Below are positions 1 to 6,500 of a DNA stretch of 8,478 nucleotides, in pieces. The first letter of the stretch is position 1, and each line of letters starts with the position of its first letter. Below the pieces are notes generated by a model. The model was not told the DNA's origin and ran no database searches. It was given only the letters and a program-made list of their open reading frames with translations. Source of the stretch: an uncultured Erysipelotrichaceae bacterium (GTDB lineage: Bacteria > Bacillota_I > Bacilli_A > RF39 > UBA660); the NCBI GenBank assembly GCA_902797105.1, contig CADBRL010000065.1, forward strand, positions 1 through 8,478. The letters run 5' to 3'. Position numbers and translations under genes: made by a program.

Positions 1-58
1 GATTTAAAATTAAATAATAATATTTTAGCAAAATAATTGTAAAATTTCTGAAAATATA

Positions 59-87
59 TTTACATTTTAGTAATATTTTGATAATAT
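59..87 (+). promoter_or_regulatory. Possible sigma-70-type promoter of the acidic membrane protein gene
   Basis: A TTTACA hexamer at 59-64 (5 of 6 matches to the -35 consensus) is followed 17 bases later by TAATAT at 82-87 (4 of 6). An overlapping alternative -10, GATAAT at 80-85, has a better match but only a 15-base spacer. The surrounding DNA is almost pure A/T, so chance matches are common. Nothing else is recognisable in positions 1-104. Confidence 0.35.
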
Positions 88-120
88 TTAATATATAAGA
101 ATAAAGAGGTGCAATTTATT

Positions 121-948
121 ATGAAAGATTTCATTTATGAATTATATCAAAATGATAATTTTACTTTGTATTTAACAATAGCTTTAGTAATTTTAATCAT
201 ACTTTTTGTGATAGTATTTTTCTTTGGTAAAAAAGATGAAAAATTAGAAGAAACAAAAAGATTACAAAAAATAGAATTAGATGCATTTAAAAAAGAAGAA
301 GAGGTTCCAACAAAAATTGAAGTTGAGAAAGAACCAAAATCACAAGAGAATGAAGAAGAAAAGCCGATTGAAACAGTAAATGAAGAAGTAACAGTTACAG
401 AATTTAAACCAAGTTTTGAAGATGTTGATGAAGAAATTGAGCTTCCAAAAGAAAATGTTGAAGTAAAGGTTAGCAAACCATTATTTAGTGACCATGAGGA
501 AGAAGAAAGTCCAATTAGTATTAATGAATTACCAGAAATAAAATTAGATGAAAAAGATGAACAACTTGAAAGTGGCTTAAGTAATCTAGAAGCAATTAAA
601 AATGAATTTGACATGATTGATATTCCAGAAGTAAAAGAAGAACCAAAAGAAGAAAAGCCAATATTTAAACCAAGTCCTCAAATATTTAGTTCAGTATTTG
701 TTAACAAAACAGAAGAAAATAAAAATAATAATAATGAAGAAGAAGTGGTAACAAAACTTCCAGAAAAAGAAGAAAAAGCTGAACCTGTTGTTAAGGCATT
801 TATGATTGAAGATGATGATGATGATGAGATGGATTTACCAACATTAAAAAAAGATGAAGAAGAACAAAAACCATTAATAAATGAAGAAAAAGAAGAAAAG
901 CAAAGTCTTTTAGATGATGTAAGTGGTGAAGTTTACGAATTAAAATAG
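121..948 (+). CDS. Single-pass membrane protein with long acidic, probably disordered cytoplasmic tail; function unknown
   Basis: The product is 275 residues. I place the start at ATG 121 because the in-frame GTG at 109 lies inside the Shine-Dalgarno sequence AGAGGTG (105-111), which is well spaced for ATG 121. A short acidic N-terminus is followed by one hydrophobic helix (about residues 14-35) and then GKK. By the positive-inside rule the tail should be cytoplasmic. Residues 38-275 are dominated by Glu, Lys, Asp and Pro with no globular pattern. The tail includes an Asn run (202-205) and an Asp run (231-235). Short motifs recur: [DE]-[LI]-P-x-[ILV]-K at 136-141, 167-172 and 238-243, with looser copies ELPK (107-110) and KLPE (212-215), and FKPS at 95-98 and 182-185. 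The layout (N-out anchor, charged linker) resembles ZipA-like tethers but lacks any folded C-terminal domain. I do not recognise the family. It appears to be a single-gene transcript. Confidence 0.8.
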   Translation: MKDFIYELYQNDNFTLYLTIALVILIILFVIVFFFGKKDEKLEETKRLQKIELDAFKKEEEVPTKIEVEKEPKSQENEEEKPIETVNEEVTVTEFKPSFEDVDEEIELPKENVEVKVSKPLFSDHEEEESPISINELPEIKLDEKDEQLESGLSNLEAIKNEFDMIDIPEVKEEPKEEKPIFKPSPQIFSSVFVNKTEENKNNNNEEEVVTKLPEKEEKAEPVVKAFMIEDDDDDEMDLPTLKKDEEEQKPLINEEKEEKQSLLDDVSGEVYELK

Positions 949-969
949 AGCTTAAGCTCTATTTTTTTT
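942..969 (+). terminator. Rho-independent terminator of the acidic membrane protein gene
   Basis: A perfect 10-bp stem (942-951 with 956-965) closes a TTAA loop. The downstream arm runs into eight consecutive T's (962-969). The left arm overlaps the gene's TAG stop codon (946-948). This separates the first gene from the five-gene unit that follows. Confidence 0.88.
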
Positions 970-970
970 C

Positions 971-1009
971 TTTACACATATTGCTTTAAGTAATAAATTA
1001 GTATAAAAT
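971..1009 (+). promoter_or_regulatory. Probable promoter region of the five-gene unit (hexamer assignment uncertain)
   Basis: Only 63 bases separate the upstream terminator from the next gene, so the promoter should lie here. There are two candidate pairs. TTTACA (971-976) with TAAATT (994-999) has a 17-base spacer. TTGCTT (981-986) with TAAAAT (1004-1009) also has a 17-base spacer and sits within the stretch TATAAAAT. Neither is a full consensus match. Confidence 0.4.
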
Positions 1010-1033
1010 AATAATTACAAGGAAGAGGTAAAT

Positions 1034-1249
1034 ATGAACGAAGATGTAAAAAAATATTGTATTATGTTACTTATCAGTATAATTATTCTAATAATTGAAT
1101 TAATCTTTAAATTTAAAGGTGTAATAGGTTTAATACTATGCATAGCAAGTATATATTTTATAATAGCTTTATCAATAAGAATATTAAGGTTAACAAATTT
1201 ATTTAATGAAGAAATAATGGAGAAAATAGATATATTATTCTTTCTATGA
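1034..1249 (+). CDS. Small two-helix membrane protein, unknown function
   Basis: The product is 71 residues. ATG 1034 is preceded at good spacing by GGAAGAGG (1021-1028), a strong ribosome binding site that supports a real gene. Two hydrophobic helices are visible, about residues 8-25 and 29-48. They are separated by a short basic turn (KFKG, 26-29) and followed by a charged tail containing NEE and EK. There is no signal-peptide cleavage pattern, and the only cysteines are at 9 and 36. The TGA stop overlaps the ATG of the radical SAM gene in an ATGA junction, so the two are probably translationally coupled. I do not recognise the family. It could be an assembly or membrane-anchoring partner for the next protein. 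A peptide substrate role is possible but poorly supported by its hydrophobic makeup. Confidence 0.72.
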   Translation: MNEDVKKYCIMLLISIIILIIELIFKFKGVIGLILCIASIYFIIALSIRILRLTNLFNEEIMEKIDILFFL

Positions 1250-2043
1250 AATATAAAAAAGTATATATAGAAATAACTAATAATTGTAACCTTAATTGTA
1301 GTTTTTGTATTCATAATAAACGCACACCTAAATATATGACAATGGATGAATTTAAAATAGTTTTAAGTAAATTAAAAGGATATACTAAATATTTATATTT
1401 TCATATTCTCGGAGAACCTCTTTTGCATCCATCTATAAATGAATTTATTAATGAAGCAAGCAAAGATTTTTATGTAAATATCACCACAAATGGGTATTTG
1501 ATAAAAAATATTAAAGATAATAAAAACATAAGACAAATAAATATATCACTTCATAGTAATCAAAAGGAAAAAGAAAAATATTTAGAAAATATATTTGAAG
1601 TAACAGATGAATTGAAAAAATATACCTACATAAATTATAGATTATGGACAGGTAAAAATGATGAAATAATAAAGCTTTTAGAGAAAAAATATAATGTGAA
1701 AATTGAAGCTTCAAGAAAGCTTGAAGACAATGTTTTTATAGATTTTGACGAAGAATTTACTTGGCCAGATTTAAATAATAATATTTGTAAAACAAAAGGT
1801 AAGTGTTATGCTTTAAAAGATCACATAGGTATTTTAGTTGATGGCACAGTTATTCCTTGCTGTTTAGATGGAAATGGTAATATAAAATTAGGAAATATTT
1901 TTGAAAATAATTTAAAAGACATAATAAATAGTGATAGATGCCAAAATATGATGAATGGTTTTAAAGAACAAAAATTAATAGAACCCTTATGTAATCATTG
2001 TGGTTTTATAGATAAATTAAATAAATATGGAGGTAAAATATGA
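1246..2043 (+). CDS. Radical SAM protein with SPASM-like C-terminal cysteine domain
   Basis: The product is 265 residues. The cluster-binding CxxxCxxC motif is at C14, C18 and C21, directly after the first beta strand, as in radical SAM enzymes. A GEP motif at 56-58, in the SAM-binding region, follows. The C-terminal part has C181, C187, then DGTVIPCC (199-206), LGNIF (215-219), C232 and CxxC at 249-252. This matches a SPASM/twitch-type domain that holds an auxiliary iron-sulfur cluster. Relatives often modify peptides or proteins, but the substrate here is unknown. It is shorter than typical full SPASM maturases, so a single auxiliary cluster is likely. Start ATG 1246 lies in an ATGA overlap with the upstream gene. 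The nearest GGAG (1219-1222) is 23 bases away, so initiation probably relies on coupling. The TGA stop overlaps the next start in a second ATGA. Confidence 0.9.
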   Translation: MKYKKVYIEITNNCNLNCSFCIHNKRTPKYMTMDEFKIVLSKLKGYTKYLYFHILGEPLLHPSINEFINEASKDFYVNITTNGYLIKNIKDNKNIRQINISLHSNQKEKEKYLENIFEVTDELKKYTYINYRLWTGKNDEIIKLLEKKYNVKIEASRKLEDNVFIDFDEEFTWPDLNNNICKTKGKCYALKDHIGILVDGTVIPCCLDGNGNIKLGNIFENNLKDIINSDRCQNMMNGFKEQKLIEPLCNHCGFIDKLNKYGGKI

Positions 2044-3149
2044 ATATGTACGCATGTAAAAATGAAGATGCAATATATTTTGATAAAATTGAAAGTGATT
2101 TTAGGACACCTTTTTTCAGGGATATAGATAAAATACTATATTCTTTAGCATTTGCAAGATATATGGATAAAACACAAGTATTTTCTTGTAAAGATAATGA
2201 TCATTTAACTAAAAGAATGATACATGTTTTATATGTTAGTAAAATAGCTAGAACATTAGGTAGGAGCCTTGGTTTAAATGAAGATTTAATTGAAGCAGGT
2301 GCACTTGGTCACGATTTAGGACATACACCATTTGGTCATGTTGGTGAAGCAATATTAAATGAAATAAGTTTAAAAAATGGTTGTGGATATTTTAATCACA
2401 ATGTTCATAGTGTTAGACTTTTAATGAATATTGAAAATTATGGAAATGGTAAAAATATAACATTACAAACGTTAGATGCCATTCTTTGCCATAATGGAGA
2501 AATCGTGGAAGGCATATATAAGCCATGCAAAAAAAACAAGCAAGAATTTTTAAAAGAATATGAAAGTACTTATAAAGATAAAGATGCATGTAAAAAGCTT
2601 TCGCCGATGACTTTGGAAGGTTGTGTAGTAAGAATTAGTGATTTAATTGCATACTTAGGTCGTGACATAGATGATGCAATTAGAATGAAACTTTTAAAAT
2701 GGGAAGATGTCCCAGAAAATATAACTAAAGTTTTAGGAAAAAATAATAGTGAAATAGTTAGTACTATTATAAATGATATAATAAAAAATAGTGAAGGTAA
2801 AAACTATATAAAATTAAGTGAAAATGTTTATAAAGCTATAAGTGATTTAAAAGATTTTAATTATAAAAATATTTATTATAAAGCTTATACAGATGAAGAA
2901 AGAAATCTTTTGAAAACGATGATAAATACTTTATTTGATACATATATGGAAGATTTAAAAACAAATAATAAAGAAAGCAATATAATTAAGTCTTATCTAA
3001 GTAATATGAGTGAAGATTATAAGAAAAATAAAATAGAAAGAATAGTAATTGATTATATTGCAGGTATGACAGATGATTATACATTAAAAGAATATAATAA
3101 AATTTTAAAAACTAAACATAATAATACAGAGGTGCAAAATGAAATATAA
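2040..3149 (+). CDS. dgt: HD-domain dNTP triphosphohydrolase, Dgt/dGTPase family
   Basis: The product is 369 residues. Family members hydrolyse dNTPs to deoxynucleoside plus tripolyphosphate in the cytoplasm and help control dNTP pools. The N-terminal stretch FRTPFFRDIDKILYS (21-35) followed by KTQVF (44-48) is characteristic of the family. The HD metal site is present as H62, H91-D92 and D201 (in DLIAYLGRD, 201-209). The neighbouring catalytic segment HDLGHTPFGHVGE (91-103) carries H95 and H100. The length suits the shorter Firmicutes-type dNTPases rather than the longer enterobacterial Dgt. Substrate preference cannot be read from the sequence, so the gene symbol is family-level. GGAGGT (2029-2034) lies 5 bases before ATG 2040, favouring that start over the in-frame ATG at 2046. 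The 3' end overlaps the next gene by 11 bases. Confidence 0.9.
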   Translation: MNMYACKNEDAIYFDKIESDFRTPFFRDIDKILYSLAFARYMDKTQVFSCKDNDHLTKRMIHVLYVSKIARTLGRSLGLNEDLIEAGALGHDLGHTPFGHVGEAILNEISLKNGCGYFNHNVHSVRLLMNIENYGNGKNITLQTLDAILCHNGEIVEGIYKPCKKNKQEFLKEYESTYKDKDACKKLSPMTLEGCVVRISDLIAYLGRDIDDAIRMKLLKWEDVPENITKVLGKNNSEIVSTIINDIIKNSEGKNYIKLSENVYKAISDLKDFNYKNIYYKAYTDEERNLLKTMINTLFDTYMEDLKTNNKESNIIKSYLSNMSEDYKKNKIERIVIDYIAGMTDDYTLKEYNKILKTKHNNTEVQNEI

Positions 3150-4404
3150 AACTTATAACTGTAATTCTTTTAATGTTCATACAATTAAAACAGATAGATT
3201 TAAAACTAGCCATGTTGAAGTAATATTTAGAGATATTGCAAATAAAGAAGAAATGGGAGCTTATTCTTTTTTAGCAGATATGTTAAGTCAGTCGAGTAAA
3301 ACATATCCACGTAAGAAAGATTTAATTACAAGATTTGAAGAACTTTACAAAATAATAGTTTATGCAACTACTTTGAGAGTGGGTAATATTCTTGATTTTC
3401 ATGTATCACTAGATTTCATTAATCCAGATTATATAAATGATAAAAATTATATTGAAGAAGTAATTAAAACATTATTTGATATTATAGAAAATCCAAATGT
3501 AACTAATGATGAATTTGATTTAAAAACATTTAATATAGTAAAAGAAAGACTTAAAAGAGAAATTAATAGTTTAAAAGAAAATCCAATGAAACAAAGTATT
3601 AACGAAGCTTTTAAAGCTATGAATACCGATACTCCGACATCATATGAGCTTTTAGGTAATTTAGAGAGTTTAGAAAAAATAACTCCATCAAGTCTATATA
3701 AAACTTATAAAAATCTAAGAAAGAATTTTAAAGTAGATATATTTTTAATAGGTAATTTAGAGATGGATGATACTGTATCATTAATAAAGAAATATTTTAA
3801 AAATAGATATATTATTGAAAATAAACTAGATTTAATGGTAGATAATAAAGAAATTAAAAGATTAGTTGTTAAAAGTATGGCATCTGATAATGTTCAAGCT
3901 AATTTAGTGATGATATTTAATTTAAAAAATTTAACAGAAATAGAGAAAAATATTACTTTTAATGTCTTTAATTATTTGTATGGAAGCGGAGGCCTTACAT
4001 CAAAATTATATCAAAGTATTAGAGAAAAAAATAGTTTGTGTTATCAAATAAGCAGTATGTATTTAAAGTATGATAAGTTATTACTTGTACATATTTCTCT
4101 GGAACAAGTAAATGTTAAAAAAGCTACATCACTAGTTAAAAAAGAACTAAAAAATATGCAAGCTGGTAATTTTACTGAAGATGAACTTAAAGATGCAATT
4201 AATAATATGATAGTATCTTTAGATATGGCACAGGATAATAATGTTTCATTAATAAATAATTATGTATTCCATGTTTTTGATAATTTACCAATGCCTGAAG
4301 AAAGGGTAGAAATGTTTAAAAATATTAAAAAAGATGATGTTATAAATGTTGCTAAGAAAGTAAAATTAAATACAGTATTTACCCTAGAAGGGAGAAATAA
4401 ATAA
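3139..4404 (+). CDS. ymfF: M16-family peptidase-like protein without zinc motif, YmfF-like
   Basis: The product is 421 residues with the two-lobed length of an M16 (insulinase/pitrilysin) half-enzyme. Where active members carry HxxEH, this protein has FLADM (44-48), so it should not bind catalytic zinc. It keeps the C-terminal M16 signature SKLYQSIREKNSLCYQ (288-303), including R295 and Y302, which position the substrate carboxylate or peptide backbone in the family. This inactive-first, active-second arrangement matches Bacillus subtilis ymfF-ymfH. Some databases name such proteins EF-P 5-aminopentanol modification-associated, but that role is not visible here. It most likely pairs with the next gene product. 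AGAGGTG (3128-3134) precedes ATG 3139. The TAA stop shares one base with the next ATG. Confidence 0.88.
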   Translation: MKYKTYNCNSFNVHTIKTDRFKTSHVEVIFRDIANKEEMGAYSFLADMLSQSSKTYPRKKDLITRFEELYKIIVYATTLRVGNILDFHVSLDFINPDYINDKNYIEEVIKTLFDIIENPNVTNDEFDLKTFNIVKERLKREINSLKENPMKQSINEAFKAMNTDTPTSYELLGNLESLEKITPSSLYKTYKNLRKNFKVDIFLIGNLEMDDTVSLIKKYFKNRYIIENKLDLMVDNKEIKRLVVKSMASDNVQANLVMIFNLKNLTEIEKNITFNVFNYLYGSGGLTSKLYQSIREKNSLCYQISSMYLKYDKLLLVHISLEQVNVKKATSLVKKELKNMQAGNFTEDELKDAINNMIVSLDMAQDNNVSLINNYVFHVFDNLPMPEERVEMFKNIKKDDVINVAKKVKLNTVFTLEGRNK

Positions 4405-5690
4405 TGGAAGAGTTAAAACTAAAAGGATTAAATGAAACAATATATGTTTATGAAACTAAAACTGGTCTTAAAATATATATGTGGGTTAATGAAAAAATAA
4501 GTAGTATGTATGCAACATTATCAGTAAAATATGGTTCAGTTCATACTAAATTTAAAATAGGAAAGAAAACATATGAAGTGCCAAATGGACTTGCTCATTT
4601 TCTTGAACATGTCAAATTCAATATTGATGAAGAAACCACAGCTCACGATAAATTTTATAAAATTGGCGGAGATTCAAATGCTTTTACAACATTTGATTAT
4701 ACATCATACTTAGTATTTGCAACTAAAAATAAAAAGGAAAATTTAGAAGAATTGCTTGATTTTGTATACACACCATATTTTACAAAGAAAAATATAGCTA
4801 AAGAAAAAGGGATAATTGTTGAAGAAGCCAACATGGGAATAGATGATCCATATAGCACAGTGTTCTTTCATACATTAAAAAATACTTTACAAAAATCAAA
4901 GTATCGAAATACTATCACAGGTACACCAGAAGAAGTTGAAAGCATAACACTAGATGATGTAAAACTTGCCTATGATGCATTCTATCATCCTAAAAACATG
5001 TTTTTAACTATTACGGGTAATTTTAATCCATATGAAATGGCAAGTGTAGTAGAAGAAAACTTATCTAAAAAAGAATTTAAAGAATATTTAAATCCAGTAG
5101 TAATTAAAGAAAATGAACCAAGAAAAGTAATTAAGAAGTATACGGAAGAAGAAATTAATTTAACATATCCTCAAGTGAAATTTACAATTAAAATGGATAT
5201 GAATAGGTTTAAAGATTATTCTAAATTAGAACTTAAAATATTAACAAATTTTTTATTTAATATAAATTTTGGGGCAACATCAGACTTTAGAGAAGAACTA
5301 ATAGAAAAGGGAATTGTTCAAAGCCTATCAGCTACTAATGACATATATGATGATACTTTTATAATAACAATTACCTCAACAACAAACTTTAAAGAAGAAT
5401 TAATTAAAAGAGTAAATAATAAATTAAATAATTTAAGTGTTAATGAAATAGATTTCAAAAGAAAAAAGAATGCAGCAATTGCAACACTCATTCTTGATTA
5501 TGAAGATATTGAAAATGTAAGCTATAGATTACAAGATGATATTTTAAATAATGGCAAGATTGTGACTAATTTAAAAGAAATACTTGAAGAAGAAACTATA
5601 GATGATTTAGAAAATTTAATTAAACTAATAGATACTGATAACATGGCAATAAATGTATTTATGCCAAAAGAAAACCAAAAGGAACAATGA
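4404..5690 (+). CDS. ymfH: M16-family zinc metallopeptidase, YmfH-like
   Basis: The product is 428 residues, close to Bacillus YmfH. The inverted zinc motif HFLEH spans 65-69: H65 and H69 are ligands and E68 is the catalytic base. The distal glutamate ligand falls in the family's E-E/I-NM segment, at E140 or E141 (KGIIVEEANM). A downstream SNAFTTFDYTSYLVF block (91-105) is also typical of M16. The C-terminal lobe lacks the Arg/Tyr signature, having DFREELIEKGIVQS instead, which complements the preceding protein. The sequence therefore suggests a cytoplasmic heterodimeric peptidase. AAGGGAG (4388-4394) precedes ATG 4404, which overlaps the upstream TAA as TAATG. The last codons form one arm of the terminator hairpin. 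In Bacillus this pair sits near pgsA/cinA/recA; here it is followed by rpsD instead. Confidence 0.9.
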   Translation: MEELKLKGLNETIYVYETKTGLKIYMWVNEKISSMYATLSVKYGSVHTKFKIGKKTYEVPNGLAHFLEHVKFNIDEETTAHDKFYKIGGDSNAFTTFDYTSYLVFATKNKKENLEELLDFVYTPYFTKKNIAKEKGIIVEEANMGIDDPYSTVFFHTLKNTLQKSKYRNTITGTPEEVESITLDDVKLAYDAFYHPKNMFLTITGNFNPYEMASVVEENLSKKEFKEYLNPVVIKENEPRKVIKKYTEEEINLTYPQVKFTIKMDMNRFKDYSKLELKILTNFLFNINFGATSDFREELIEKGIVQSLSATNDIYDDTFIITITSTTNFKEELIKRVNNKLNNLSVNEIDFKRKKNAAIATLILDYEDIENVSYRLQDDILNNGKIVTNLKEILEEETIDDLENLIKLIDTDNMAINVFMPKENQKEQ

Positions 5691-5703
5691 CCTTTTGGTT
5701 TTT
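5671..5703. terminator. Bidirectional intrinsic terminator between ymfH and rpsD
   Basis: A perfect 12-bp stem (5671-5682 with 5691-5702) closes an 8-base loop that contains the ymfH TGA stop. On the plus strand it ends in five T's (5699-5703). Read on the minus strand, the stem lies 7 bases past the rpsD TAG stop and is followed by a T-rich stretch (TTTTCTTTT). It can serve both convergent transcripts, and its left arm is protein-coding for ymfH. Confidence 0.8.
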
Positions 5704-5709
5704 AACATA

Positions 5710-6312
5710 CTATCTGTTGTAGAATTCAACGATAAGTTGTTCATTAATTTCTGGATTAAGTTCACTTCTTTCAGGAAGTCTAACATATTTACCAGTTAAT
5801 TTCTTTTCATCCATTTCTAGAAAAGCTGGAACAGTTCTCTTTTGTTCAATTGCATCAAGGATAGCTGGATGGTTCATAGAATTTTCTTTAACAGAAATTA
5901 TATCACCAACTTTAGTAGTATAAGAAGGAATATCAACCTTTTTACCATTTACTAAAATATGTCCATGATTAACAATTTGACGAGCACTTCTTCTAGTTCT
6001 AGCCATACCTAGACGATAAACCATGTTATCAAGTCTAGATTCAAGAAGGATAAGTAAGTTTTCCCCAGCAATACCATGCATCTTTGAAGCTTTGTCAAAT
6101 ACTTTGTGGAATTGTTTTTCATTAAGTCCATAAAGAATTCTTACCTTTTGTTTTTCTTGCATTTGGATACCATATTCACTTAACTTACGACGACGATCTT
6201 GTCCGTGTTGTCCAGGTGCATATGCTCTTTTAGCTAAATCTTTGCCATTTTCTAATGTAGAAAAACCAAGTCTTCTAGATTTTTTATAAGCTGGTCCCGT
6301 ATATCTTGCCAT
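5710..6312 (-). CDS. rpsD: 30S ribosomal protein S4
   Basis: The product is 200 residues, the usual Firmicutes length. S4 is a primary 16S rRNA binder that nucleates 30S assembly and contributes to decoding accuracy. The N-terminus MARYTGPAYKKSRRLG is classic, followed by YAPGQHGQ (31-38), LSEYGIQMQEKQK and the S4 RNA-binding domain around LLESRLDNMVYRLGMARTRR and VNHGHILVNGKKVDIPSY. The C-terminus, RLPERSELNPEINEQLIVEFYNR, is also typical. There are no cysteines, so this is the zinc-free form. I start it at ATG 6312, which follows AAAGGAG at good spacing. The in-frame ATG at 6327 would lie upstream of that ribosome binding site. It is a single-gene transcript with its own leader, as in Bacillus where S4 represses its own synthesis. 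Confidence 0.97.
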   Translation of the reverse strand: MARYTGPAYKKSRRLGFSTLENGKDLAKRAYAPGQHGQDRRRKLSEYGIQMQEKQKVRILYGLNEKQFHKVFDKASKMHGIAGENLLILLESRLDNMVYRLGMARTRRSARQIVNHGHILVNGKKVDIPSYTTKVGDIISVKENSMNHPAILDAIEQKRTVPAFLEMDEKKLTGKYVRLPERSELNPEINEQLIVEFYNR

Positions 6313-6465
6313 AAAATCTCCTTTCATTTTATTTGCAAAATATTTATTCTGTCATATCCATTAAATAGGGAGTTTGAATAATTTCTTCAAGGCAGTATAG
6401 AATACTTTATTCCATTAAGGTTCAAACACATTATTTATAGGTACAACTCTGCCTAAATAACTTGC
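6313..6465 (-). promoter_or_regulatory. rpsD leader RNA with pseudoknot potential, candidate S4 autoregulatory element
   Basis: From the promoter, transcription should begin near 6465, giving a leader of about 153 nt before rpsD. Read on the minus strand, AGGCAG (6454-6449) is fully complementary to CTGCCT (6395-6390). GTTTGAA (6427-6421), lying between those arms, is fully complementary to TTCAAAC (6378-6372), lying outside them. The two helices interleave, which is a pseudoknot. Between them is an 8-bp hairpin with an AAG loop (6415-6408 with 6404-6397). S4 autoregulates via structured mRNA leaders in Bacillus subtilis (rpsD) and through a pseudoknot in the E. coli alpha operon. The assignment here rests on position and pairing, not on a covariance search. 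Confidence 0.7.
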
Positions 6466-6471
6466 AAGTGT

Positions 6472-6500
6472 ATTATATAATAATTCTATGTGTATGTCAA
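6472..6500 (-). promoter_or_regulatory. Consensus sigma-70-type promoter of rpsD
   Basis: On the minus strand TTGACA (6500-6495) and TATAAT (6477-6472) are both perfect hexamers with a 17-base spacer. The likely start is G6465, seven bases past the -10. Upstream DNA is T/A-rich, suitable for an UP element. Such strength fits a ribosomal protein gene. Confidence 0.9.

Noticed and set aside
109..120. GTG start four codons upstream of the acidic membrane protein
   Set aside because: The GTG is part of the AGAGGTG ribosome binding site that serves ATG 121.
147..614. Minus-strand open frame of 155 codons rich in Ser and Phe
   Set aside because: It is the complement of the Glu/Lys-rich tail (GAA read as TTC), with no ribosome binding site or recognisable protein pattern.
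1034..1249. The 71-residue protein as a RiPP precursor for the radical SAM enzyme
   Set aside because: It is almost entirely two hydrophobic helices, with no leader/core layout, Gly-Gly cleavage site or residue-rich core. I keep it as a membrane protein of unknown role.
1015..1314. Minus-strand open frame of 99 codons opposite the small membrane protein
   Set aside because: It is an AT-rich shadow spanning the promoter, two plus-strand genes and their overlap. The plus-strand frame has a strong ribosome binding site.
2040..3149. The Dgt-family gene as an anti-phage dNTP-depletion system
   Set aside because: Such defence dGTPases exist, but this one sits among housekeeping genes with no mobile or defence genes nearby.
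1246..5690. Genetic code 4 (TGA read as tryptophan), suggested by the AT richness
   Set aside because: TGA ends three genes at the expected family length or at a coupled start, and conserved tryptophans use TGG.
6313..6327. Upstream ATG at 6327 as the rpsD start
   Set aside because: It precedes the AAAGGAG ribosome binding site, and S4 proteins begin with the MARYTGP seen at 6312.
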